Shown: piece by piece, positions 26,948-35,848 of the stretch
Position numbering within the stretch: the first letter of the stretch is position 1
Layout: each line of letters begins with the position of its first letter
Assembly: GCA_017432445.1 (NCBI GenBank)
Contig: JAFRJC010000087.1
Coordinates: 82,483-145,632 of the forward strand
Direction: 5' to 3'
Source of the DNA: Eggerthellaceae bacterium
GTDB taxonomy: Bacteria > Actinomycetota > Coriobacteriia > Coriobacteriales > Eggerthellaceae
DNA length: 63,150 nt
Made by a program: the position numbers and the translations under genes
Notes under the pieces: generated by a model
Database searches by the model: none
Seen by the model: the letters and a program-made list of their open reading frames with translations, nothing else
What the model was told of the DNA's origin: nothing

Positions 26948-27082
26948 TTAAACGGTGAGGCGCTTGCGACCCTTTGCACGACGGCGAGCCAGAACGGCAC
27001 GGCCGCCCTTGGTGGCCATACGAGCACGGAAGCCATGGCACTTCGCACGCTTGCGAGTGTTAGGTTGATAAGTGCGCTTCAT
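26948..27082 (-). CDS. rpmH: 50S ribosomal protein L34
   Basis: 44 residues, reading [20 protein letters not shown], then [20 protein letters not shown] and RLTV. This is the full L34 sequence with the usual length and basic charge. ATG at 27080-27082 with AAAGGGTAGTATT upstream. It is the first gene of the rpmH-rnpA-yidD-yidC-khpB operon. Confidence 0.97.
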   Translation of the reverse strand: MKRTYQPNTRKRAKCHGFRARMATKGGRAVLARRRAKGRKRLTV

Positions 27083-27121
27083 AATACTACCCTTTCAAAC
27101 TGTAAATAGAGCAACCGTTAG

Positions 27122-27149
27122 ATTATAGTTCGGCAAGACCCCACGTCAA
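27122..27149 (-). promoter_or_regulatory. Strong promoter of the rpmH operon
   Basis: On the minus strand TTGACG (27149-27144), a 16-bp spacer and consensus TATAAT (27127-27122), 40 bp before the rpmH start. Confidence 0.75.
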
Positions 27150-27209
27150 CAATGCATTTTTAGCCTTCAAAACCTCCCTACAAAACACAAGTGCCACCCC
27201 AATATCTTG

Positions 27210-27408
27210 TTATCCAGCTTTCAGGTATAACAATTTTCAACGAAAAGTGGAAAACGTGGTGAAAAGCATGCATAAACATGTGGGATTGATGCTTGAAAAC
27301 CAGTTGAACTTAGCCAGATCCAAATCACCTGTTAAAGAAAGCCAGTCTTTTCCACGAGATGAAAACTTCGTTTTAACTTGATGACGTGGCTGTTTTAATC
27401 TATCCACA
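27210..27408. other. Cluster of near-consensus DnaA boxes, rpmH-dnaA gap
   Basis: The AT-rich gap 27083-27501 holds several sequences one or two bases from TTWTNCACA or its complement: TTATCCAGC (27210-27218), AGTGGAAAA (27246-27254), TTTTCCACG (27348-27356) and CTATCCACA (27400-27408). A T-rich stretch lies at 27410-27475. This resembles the rpmH-dnaA half of a bipartite origin such as that of Bacillus subtilis. None is a perfect box. Confidence 0.5.
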
Positions 27409-27501
27409 TTTCAACCGCTTTTATTAAAACAACTATTTGAATCTATTTATCTTTTCTTCTTTTATCAATACATTTGGTTGGGTGGGTCATCCCCTATCCA
27501 T

Positions 27502-29022
27502 TTACATATCCCTGATGCGACGCTTTATGTTCTCAAGTTCTTCTCGCAGCTCGCGGTTTTCCTTCAGCTTTTCCTCCACATTGGTAACCGAGTACATGAT
27601 GGTGGTGTGATCGCGCCCTCCAAAGCTCTTTGCAATGTAGTTGTAGGGCTGGTTGAGCATCTGACGCGAGAGGTAGATCGCTATCTGACGTGCATAGACG
27701 ATTTTCCGTGAACGCTTCTGGCCGATCAGATCGGCATGAGAGACGTCGTAGTACTGCTCTACCTGCTTTTGAATGTCTGCAATCGTCAGCTTTCTCATAG
27801 CTCCACCGGAGAAGTGGTCTTCCAGCAGTTCGGCCACTTCATCGACGTTGACCTTGCCGTCGGGGGAAGAGTTTATCTTGAAGATCACTTTAGTGACCGC
27901 GCTCTTGAGCTCGCGGATGTTGGAACTCGAGTTTTCGGCAATATAGCGCTCTATATCTTCGGGAAGCTCGAATCCGGTCAGGTTGCTCACCCTTCGATAT
28001 TCCTCGATGAAGCTTTTTATGATTCCAAGCTTGGTTTCCACTTCGGGGGGTTGGATATCGAAGGTGCCCCCGCTGTTGAAGCGGCTTTGATAACGCTCGT
28101 CCATAGTGATGTTCTTGGGTGCCCGGTCGGCCGACAAGACCACCTGCTTTCCCTCATCGACGAGCTTGTTGAAGATCTGGAAGACGATATCGAGGGTTTG
28201 GTCCTTACCCTGGAGGTATTGAATGTCGTCGATCATCAGGATGTCGGCGGCGAGGTACTTGTTCTTAAAGTTTTTGAAGCTCGTCTTCTGCGTGTCATGG
28301 GCGAGCGTGGCCTCGACGTAACCTGCGAGGAAATCCGCCGAATCCTCGTAGACCGTCACCAAGTGTGGGTAGGCTTCGTTAACGTAGTTTTGAATGGCGC
28401 GCATCAAGTGCGTTTTGCCCAATCCAGATCGTCCGTAGATGAACAGGGGATTGAGAAGGGGCCTTCCCGGTTCTTCCGCAACCGCAACGGCCATGGAATA
28501 CGCCATGCGGTTCGACTCTCCAATGACGAAGTTTTCGAACGTGAGCGTGGATGTAGACGAAAGGAGGCTTCCAGTGGTATCGGTGGCGTCCTTTGATACT
28601 GACTGATTGGGAGCTTCAGACGTTGTCGCTTGCTCTTTGCTGTCTTCTAAAACGGCGCCGGCTTGTAAGGCTTCCTCTTCATCTGAAAACGGATTCTCTT
28701 CTAGCGGCTTAACGGGGAAGGGGGAAGGTTCTCCTGCTGCCTGCTCTGAAGGGGGTGCCTGGTTGATGTCCACTTCTATTGCTACGGTGAAATCCACCCC
28801 ATGGATTTCACGGAGAGCCTTTTGGATATAACGGCTGTAATGCAGCTCGATCCATGTCTTGATGAAGTCGTTGTCGGCCGTGAGCATCAGGAAATCCTCG
28901 CTCATGGCCTGAGGCTGGAGTCTCGAGAAAAAGGCGTTCATCTGAGAGGCGTTGATGGAGTCATAAGAACGGATTACATCGCAGATGTTCGCCCATTCAG
29001 CCAAGAGCTTTTCGCTGTTCAT
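27502..29022 (-). CDS. dnaA: Chromosomal replication initiator DnaA
   Basis: 506 residues. Domain I (about 1-85), a long acidic linker (about 90-155), AAA+ core with Walker A GRSGLGKT (197-204) and Walker B LMIDDIQYLQG, sensor region LSADRAPKNI with arginine-finger block ERYQSRFNSGG, and C-terminal helix-turn-helix with the DnaA signature GGRDHTTIMYSV. Walker A reads GRSGLGKT instead of the common GGVGLGKT. Start: ATG at 29020-29022 after TTGGAGGTTGAG; a TTG four codons upstream is less likely. It is transcribed leftward, away from the origin. Confidence 0.97.
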   Translation of the reverse strand: MNSEKLLAEWANICDVIRSYDSINASQMNAFFSRLQPQAMSEDFLMLTADNDFIKTWIELHYSRYIQKALREIHGVDFTVAIEVDINQAPPSEQAAGEPSPFPVKPLEENPFSDEEEALQAGAVLEDSKEQATTSEAPNQSVSKDATDTTGSLLSSTSTLTFENFVIGESNRMAYSMAVAVAEEPGRPLLNPLFIYGRSGLGKTHLMRAIQNYVNEAYPHLVTVYEDSADFLAGYVEATLAHDTQKTSFKNFKNKYLAADILMIDDIQYLQGKDQTLDIVFQIFNKLVDEGKQVVLSADRAPKNITMDERYQSRFNSGGTFDIQPPEVETKLGIIKSFIEEYRRVSNLTGFELPEDIERYIAENSSSNIRELKSAVTKVIFKINSSPDGKVNVDEVAELLEDHFSGGAMRKLTIADIQKQVEQYYDVSHADLIGQKRSRKIVYARQIAIYLSRQMLNQPYNYIAKSFGGRDHTTIMYSVTNVEEKLKENRELREELENIKRRIRDM

Positions 29023-29074
29023 CTCAACCTCCAATGCTTAGGTTTAAAAGGTCTAAAAGAATCGTGAGGGGAGA

Positions 29075-29095
29075 AGTATATCGTATTGTGGAAAA
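29075..29095 (-). promoter_or_regulatory. dnaA promoter with DnaA box in the spacer
   Basis: On the minus strand a TATACT -10 lies at 29080-29075. A perfect DnaA box (29087-29095) sits in what would be the -35/-10 spacer. Binding there would block RNA polymerase, which fits DnaA autoregulation. The -35 is weak. Confidence 0.45.
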
Positions 29096-29118
29096 CTATG
29101 ATTCAGTGATGTGGAAAA
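29087..29118. other. Two perfect DnaA boxes upstream of dnaA
   Basis: TGTGGAAAA at 29087-29095 and again at 29110-29118 (complement TTTTCCACA, fits TTWTNCACA), 23 bp apart and in the same orientation. Confidence 0.7.
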
Positions 29119-29190
29119 CTTTTATAAAGCTACAAATAGCCTGATGAGATACATAATTGATTATTTGTTATGTTAAATGGTGCTTAGATT

Positions 29191-29294
29191 GTGATGTCAG
29201 GACGCCGGGGTATTCGCTTGGCTTCGGCTAAACCTAAAACAACAAAGAAGTTTGTGCCTGCAGAATCGCTCATACCCCGGCGTCCTGACATCAC
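29191..29294. repeat. 104-bp element with 23-bp perfect inverted repeats
   Basis: Left arm 29191-29213 (GTGATGTCAGGACGCCGGGG then TAT) and right arm 29272-29294 are perfect reverse complements. The GC-rich arms stand out from their AT-rich surroundings. The 58-bp interior has no clear second stem. It lies 25 bp beyond the end of the HATPase gene and may act as that gene's terminator, as a cruciform near the origin, or as a mobile palindromic repeat. Confidence 0.8.
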
Positions 29295-29319
29295 GTTCGA
29301 ACTATATAGTTTCTAAAAA

Positions 29320-30150
29320 TCACATGAGTGAAGCTAATTGATGACCGAGTTCTGTGAGTGCGCGTTTCTTACCCATGGATTTCTGGACGAGACCCATCTC
29401 CTCCAATCGCTTGAGTGTGTTGAAGGTGGTCGAACCAGGTGTGTCGGTAATGTTCTTGAGTTCGGTGACTCCGAGGTCCCCTTCTCGATCAAGCACTGAT
29501 ACGAAAAGCTTTTCCCTATCGGAAAGAGGTAAAAGTGAAAGCGCTGCTGCTTGGGCGTTTACGGTACTTTGAGCAGCCGCTTGGAAAGACTCATCAGATA
29601 GGGAAGGATGCTCTATTAAAGCATTGGCTTCTTTTCCACTTGAAATCTGAACACGCTTCCCTGCAAGGCTGATCGTCACGACCGCACCGCTTACCAGGTT
29701 ATCCTCTATTTCTATCGTGCCTTCGCGATCATCGAGGTAATCCCTGACGATGGGAAATCCCGACCCCACTCCGCGGATGTATTTTTTCATCGGCTCTATC
29801 GCAGAGGAAAAGCCCGGTTGTTGCGCCTTTTCCTTCTCCTTGATGCCAGGACCCTGATCGGCGAAGCGGATGGTGTTTCCCTCATCCATGATGGAAACAA
29901 CTATTTCCTTGAACTGGGCATGGATAAAGTTCTCGGAAACCTCCCTAATGAGCGTATAGGGAACTTTCCCACCTGCAAGCTTTGACTGCTCGTAGATAGC
30001 AGTGGTCAGATGCTCTATGAACTCGGTGGTGGGGCAGGGGGCTATTTCGGTGATTCTAGGCGCAGATTTGTAATCGTCGTACAAGGCAATACGCGCCGTG
30101 GCATCGACGAAGGAATAATCGTAATCGTTTTGCGTCTGACCTGCGTTCAT
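29320..30150 (-). CDS. HATPase_c + winged-helix protein inside the origin
   Basis: 276 residues from the ATG at 30148-30150, preceded by GGAAG at 6 bp; a longer form from 30195 adds 15 residues. Near 70-160 it has GHKL/HATPase features: IREVSENFIHAQFKEIVV (N box), FADQGPGIKEKE (G1), and RGVGSGFPIVRDYLD (G2). The last 70 residues look like a winged-helix DNA-binding domain (PLSDREKLFVSVL, TPGSTTFNTLKRLEEMGLV, then a basic hairpin). There is no His-phosphorylation domain and no membrane helix. It is therefore a cytoplasmic ATP-binding, DNA-binding candidate, resembling anti-sigma-type HATPases rather than a sensor kinase. It sits between dnaA and dnaN, flanked by DnaA boxes. The function is unknown; control of origin or dnaA/dnaN expression is inference from position. 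Confidence 0.8.
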   Translation of the reverse strand: MNAGQTQNDYDYSFVDATARIALYDDYKSAPRITEIAPCPTTEFIEHLTTAIYEQSKLAGGKVPYTLIREVSENFIHAQFKEIVVSIMDEGNTIRFADQGPGIKEKEKAQQPGFSSAIEPMKKYIRGVGSGFPIVRDYLDDREGTIEIEDNLVSGAVVTISLAGKRVQISSGKEANALIEHPSLSDESFQAAAQSTVNAQAAALSLLPLSDREKLFVSVLDREGDLGVTELKNITDTPGSTTFNTLKRLEEMGLVQKSMGKKRALTELGHQLASLM

Positions 30151-30252
30151 TTTCATCTTCCAGAGAGGTGTCTTGAAATTATAATCTGCATTCATTCACC
30201 ATGGAAGAATCCACGTGAAAACTGAACAATGGTTTATGAGGACTTTTCCAAG

Positions 30253-30284
30253 TTATCCCCAAATAATTCAATAAATGTGGAAAA
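30253..30284. other. DnaA boxes, left part of the dnaN-side cluster
   Basis: TTATCCCCA (30253-30261, one mismatch) and TGTGGAAAA (30276-30284, perfect on the other strand), in AT-rich DNA. Confidence 0.6.
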
Positions 30285-30572
30285 ACATGAAATTCTATGA
30301 AACGTGATGGCGGAAAACAGGAGACAGATGTTAATAACTCACTCAACTGGGAGGATAAAACAAAGCGCAGATGAGGATTATGGTTTGTTTGAACAAACAA
30401 AATTGCATATATGTTGCGACCTGCGTTTTTTGTTTTGACGAGTTTGTCAAGCATTAGATGAAATGTAAAATCCCAGTTCAAAAGCTTATAACACTTAGTT
30501 ATTCCAAGTTTTCGCAGTTGAAACGACAGGAATTACTTTCAAAAAATTGTCAATCTAAAGTACTCGTTTTCT

Positions 30573-30622
30573 TTTTCCACAAACAAAATCAGGCAAAATG
30601 CAAGTTATCCACTTTTTCCACC
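30573..30622. other. DnaA boxes, right part of the dnaN-side cluster
   Basis: TTTTCCACA (30573-30581, perfect), then TTATCCACT (30605-30613) and TTTTCCACC (30614-30622), each with one mismatch and placed end to end. All three face the same way, about 120-170 bp before dnaN. Confidence 0.65.
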
Positions 30623-30709
30623 ATGGGTATGGCAAGAGCTATTGATGGAACATCGTTTTCCATGAGTGTTTACAATGTCATGCCCTTTTACCTTGAGAGA
30701 TGGATTCCT

Positions 30710-30718
30710 TGTTATAAT
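30710..30718 (+). promoter_or_regulatory. Extended -10 promoter of dnaN
   Basis: TGTTATAAT, an extended -10 (TG-n-TATAAT), 26 bp before the dnaN start. TTGAGA at 30693-30698 is too close for a good -35. Confidence 0.6.
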
Positions 30719-30744
30719 CTTTGAACACCTGAGGAGTTGATGTC

Positions 30745-31836
30745 ATGAAACTGAGCATAAGCCAATCAGAACTGCTAAATGCCCTGACAATCGTGCAAAA
30801 GGGAATTACGAGTAAATCCACCTTGCCTGTGCTTTCCGGTGTTCTGGTGCAAACGGTAGGAGATGAGGTCACCTTTCAAACTACCGACTTGGAACTTTCC
30901 ATTCAATACACCGCAGCGGCACTTGTCGAGGAAGCAGGCTCGGCAGTGCTTCCCGGCAAGCTGTTCGTGGACATCGTAAAGAATCTCCCCGACGCGGCAG
31001 TTCATATCGAGGCTAACGACGAAGGCGCCATCCTTTCGTGCGAATCATCTTCTTTCTCCATCAGATGCATGAATCCTGCCGATTTCCCCGGTTTTCCAAA
31101 AGTAGAACCAAAACAGACCATCAGCGTACCGTTCATCACTTTCTCGAGCATGGCGCGCAAGGTTTGTCGCGTGGTTTCTAAAGACGAGAGCCGTGCAATC
31201 CTTACCGGTGTCCTCATCTGCTCCGAAGAAGGCCTTTTCAAGATGGTAGCCACCGACTCGTATCGCCTTGCAGTGACAGAAGAGCCACTTCCCAGCGAAT
31301 CGGCAGAGTTCAACGCCGTCATAGCGGGTTCGTTCGTATCGGATCTGGCAGGCCTCCCGAAGACGGGGGAAAACATCAGCTTCGCGCTTTCCGAAAACCA
31401 GATCATCGTCTCCTACGGTGGTACAGTTTTCATCAACCGCCGCATCGAGGGGCGTTTCCCAAATTACAAGCAGCTCATCCCTTCATCGTATGAAACGCGC
31501 TGCAGTGTCTCCAGGCAGGCGTTGCTATCCGCAGTGAAACGCGCATCTCTTCTCGAACGCAGTGGATCCCAGGTGCGCTTCAGCATCAACGTGCCGAGCC
31601 AGACAATCCAGCTCACGACAAACCAAGACGTTGGTTCCACCCAAGAGATCGTAAAAGCCCAGATCGAAGGCGATGACGTGGAGATTGGCTTCAACAGCCA
31701 CTACGTGAGTGAAGGTTTGGCAGCCATGTATTCCTCTGATGTTTCCTTCGAGATACAAGGTTCTCTCAAGCCAGGCATCTTCAAGGCAACGGGTGAGGAA
31801 AACTACTTGTACCTGGTAATGCCCGTGCGTATCTAG
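30745..31836 (+). CDS. dnaN: DNA polymerase III sliding clamp (beta subunit)
   Basis: 363 residues, the usual length for three clamp domains of about 120 residues. The N-terminus MKLSISQSELLNALTIVQKG, the middle RRIEGRFPNYKQLIP and the C-terminal YLYLVMPVRI are classic. The ring tethers the replicase and repair enzymes to DNA. ATG start after GAGGAGTTGATGTC. It is the first rightward gene from the origin and is followed by recF after 25 bp. Confidence 0.97.
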   Translation: MKLSISQSELLNALTIVQKGITSKSTLPVLSGVLVQTVGDEVTFQTTDLELSIQYTAAALVEEAGSAVLPGKLFVDIVKNLPDAAVHIEANDEGAILSCESSSFSIRCMNPADFPGFPKVEPKQTISVPFITFSSMARKVCRVVSKDESRAILTGVLICSEEGLFKMVATDSYRLAVTEEPLPSESAEFNAVIAGSFVSDLAGLPKTGENISFALSENQIIVSYGGTVFINRRIEGRFPNYKQLIPSSYETRCSVSRQALLSAVKRASLLERSGSQVRFSINVPSQTIQLTTNQDVGSTQEIVKAQIEGDDVEIGFNSHYVSEGLAAMYSSDVSFEIQGSLKPGIFKATGEENYLYLVMPVRI

Positions 31837-31861
31837 CAGTTCTTGAAATGCCTTTGATGTC

Positions 31862-32986
31862 ATGAAGATCGCCGATCTGGAGTTTTTCAATTTCAGGAAC
31901 TACGAGCACTTCGAGCTATCGGACATAGGCGATCTCGTGGTTCTTCACGGTCCCAATGCGGTGGGCAAGACTAACGTATTAGAAGGAATTCACCTCGTCA
32001 CTGCCGCAACCTCGTTCAGGAATGCCCAGATTGGCCAACTTGTAAGGCAGGGAAGCGCCAATGCGCGCATCAGCGCCGAGTTGAGCGACGGGCAGCGTCA
32101 AATGACTACGACGCTTTTCATGGAGGCGGGCAAGAAGCGCTACCAGGTAAACGGAAAGAACAAGACGGCTTCTGATATAAGGGGAACCCTTCCTGCAGTT
32201 TCCTTTATCCCAGACGACTTGGACCTTGCCAAGAAATCATCTTCCATAAAGCGAAATTCTCTAGACAACTTGGGTGTTCAACTTTCCAAGAGCTATAACG
32301 TCGTGTATCGGGATTACGAGAAGGCTCTCAAGTACAAAAACCGCCTTCTCAAAGACGATTCCCCTCAACCTCTTATAGATGCGATAAACGAGACGCTGCT
32401 TACGGTGGCAACACAGCTCTATTGTTATCGCCGTTCACTGTTCGAGCGGATGATGCCGCTCGTTCAGGACCAATACTGCAAGCTCGCTCAATCTGGAGAG
32501 CTCTTTGGTGCTACATACCAGCCTTCATGGTTGCGTGTTCAAGAGCGTTTTCCAGGATTGACTTCTTTCCCTGAGGAAAGCGTCCAGACGATGGAACGCG
32601 AAGACGTCCGTACTTATATAAATGATGCATTCGTGGGTTACAACGGCGAGGAAGTAAGGGCACGCCGGGCATTCGTCGGTCCCCACAACGACCAGATTGC
32701 ATTTGAACTCGATGGAAAAGATGCATCGACGTTTGCAAGTCAAGGCCAGCAGCGATCTATCGTGTTGGCGTGGAAACTAGCCGAAGTTCAATTGGTCGAA
32801 CAGATGACAGGGGCAAATCCCGTTCTTCTGCTCGACGACGTGATGAGCGAGCTCGATGCCAGCCGCAGGGATATGCTCGTGGAGGCAGTGGGTGACAAGG
32901 TGCAGACTTTCATCACCGCAACAGACCTTTCATCTTTCAACAAATCATTGATCGACCGTGCGCAAATCGTGCGTTGTGGAGACTGA
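31862..32986 (+). CDS. recF: DNA replication and repair protein RecF
   Basis: 374 residues. SMC-like ATPase that helps load RecA at gaps. N-terminal FFNFRNYEHFELSD and Walker A LHGPNAVGKTNVLEGIH; signature FASQGQQRSIVLAWKLAE; Walker B NPVLLLDDVMSELDASRR. No strong ribosome binding site precedes the ATG (TTTGATGTC), so it is probably translated from the dnaN message. Its end lies 80 bp before the next gene. Confidence 0.96.
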   Translation: MKIADLEFFNFRNYEHFELSDIGDLVVLHGPNAVGKTNVLEGIHLVTAATSFRNAQIGQLVRQGSANARISAELSDGQRQMTTTLFMEAGKKRYQVNGKNKTASDIRGTLPAVSFIPDDLDLAKKSSSIKRNSLDNLGVQLSKSYNVVYRDYEKALKYKNRLLKDDSPQPLIDAINETLLTVATQLYCYRRSLFERMMPLVQDQYCKLAQSGELFGATYQPSWLRVQERFPGLTSFPEESVQTMEREDVRTYINDAFVGYNGEEVRARRAFVGPHNDQIAFELDGKDASTFASQGQQRSIVLAWKLAEVQLVEQMTGANPVLLLDDVMSELDASRRDMLVEAVGDKVQTFITATDLSSFNKSLIDRAQIVRCGD

Positions 32987-33031
32987 TGAGAAAGCATGTC
33001 GGGTTCCGTTTGTCTCATCCTATCACGCCTC

Positions 33032-33060
33032 TTCACAAACATACGTTCGTGATTTATACT
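33032..33060 (+). promoter_or_regulatory. Promoter of the DUF721 gene, leaderless
   Basis: TTCACA (33032-33037), a 17-bp spacer and TATACT (33055-33060). The ATG at 33067 follows after 6 nt, so transcription should begin at or beside it. Confidence 0.6.
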
Positions 33061-33066
33061 AGGAAC

Positions 33067-33603
33067 ATGAAGAAAATCGGAAACGACATCCAGTATTTTG
33101 TGGCGGGTCTGGCTGGCGATCAAGATCAAGCGCGTATCAACATGCGTGCCTTCCAAGTGCGTGATCGATATCGCAGCGTCATCCAAACGGTATACCGCGA
33201 TACGGCGGATTTGTTCCTCGCGCACACTAACAACGTCTACATCATGAACAAGGACGGTGTGCGTACCCTCATCGTGTACGTAGACGAATCGATTTTCGCT
33301 GCAGAGCTCAATGCGCAGCGAGAGCTCATCAAGCTCGCGTTGCTTCAGATGTTCGGGGAAGAAGTCGAGGAATTCAAGATTTTCGTCTCACGTGGCAAGT
33401 ACAAATCAAACCATCCTTTCATCGAAGAAAACGACTCGGGCACACCTGTTTCGCTCAAACCGCTTTCTCTTGACGAAAATGAGCAAGATTTCGTCGAAAA
33501 CACGGTTGAAACACTGCAAGCCCAAGAACTGAAAAAATCATTTGAAAAAGCAATGACGGCGTCTTTAGGGCTAAATAAAGCGGAAAAAGGTAAAACAAGT
33601 TAA
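33067..33603 (+). CDS. DciA-like DUF721 protein
   Basis: 178 residues. The DUF721 core (about 35-105) is visible as HTNNVYIMNKDGVRTLIVYV, then ELNAQRELIKLALLQMFG and EEFKIFVSRGKY. DUF721 contains DciA, a loader or helper of replicative helicase DnaB in bacteria lacking DnaC/DnaI, and in Actinobacteria it commonly sits between recF and gyrB, as here. The charged C-terminal tail of about 60 residues shows no clear motif. ATG at 33067; an in-frame extension back into recF is less likely because a promoter ends right before this codon. Confidence 0.75.
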   Translation: MKKIGNDIQYFVAGLAGDQDQARINMRAFQVRDRYRSVIQTVYRDTADLFLAHTNNVYIMNKDGVRTLIVYVDESIFAAELNAQRELIKLALLQMFGEEVEEFKIFVSRGKYKSNHPFIEENDSGTPVSLKPLSLDENEQDFVENTVETLQAQELKKSFEKAMTASLGLNKAEKGKTS

Positions 33604-33698
33604 AAAACAACCAAAACTAGCCGCTTATTAACTCTCAAGGCCCTTAAAATCGAAAATTGAACATGTTGTGTTACCACTATTCAAGAGAACACATGATA

Positions 33699-33725
33699 TG
33701 GTAAAATTCCCAAGAATTTGGGAAT
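33699..33725 (+). promoter_or_regulatory. gyrB upstream region: extended -10 and hairpin
   Basis: TGGTAAAAT (33699-33707) is a possible extended -10. It overlaps an inverted repeat ATTCCCAA (33706-33713) / TTGGGAAT (33718-33725). A second small hairpin GCGAG/CTCGC lies at 33781-33794. The about 130-nt leader before gyrB may therefore be structured or protein-bound. Confidence 0.4.
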
Positions 33726-33818
33726 AGGCGGGAATTACCCAGACGCGCAGCTCAAACGACCCGCGCGCCCAGTTTTATCTGCGAGCGTCCTCGCAGCTTA
33801 ATCCTGTCTGCAGAATAA

Positions 33819-35801
<1,983 letters not shown>

Positions 35802-35848
35802 AGTTACGCCCTTCTTACGAACGGCGAAAATGAGTTGGAGACACCCAA

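Larger units (their letters stand above)
29023..30744. other. oriC: Probable replication origin (oriC) region
   Basis: The interval between divergent dnaA and dnaN contains perfect DnaA boxes on both sides of the embedded HATPase gene, a long AT-rich stretch (about 30240-30660) that could unwind, and it is the point from which flanking genes diverge. parAB and five parS sites lie nearby. The exact unwinding site cannot be set by eye. Confidence 0.75.

Noticed and set aside
30205..30225. Partial parS-like TTTCACGTG near 30212
   Set aside because: Only the left half fits the palindrome; the other half has several mismatches.
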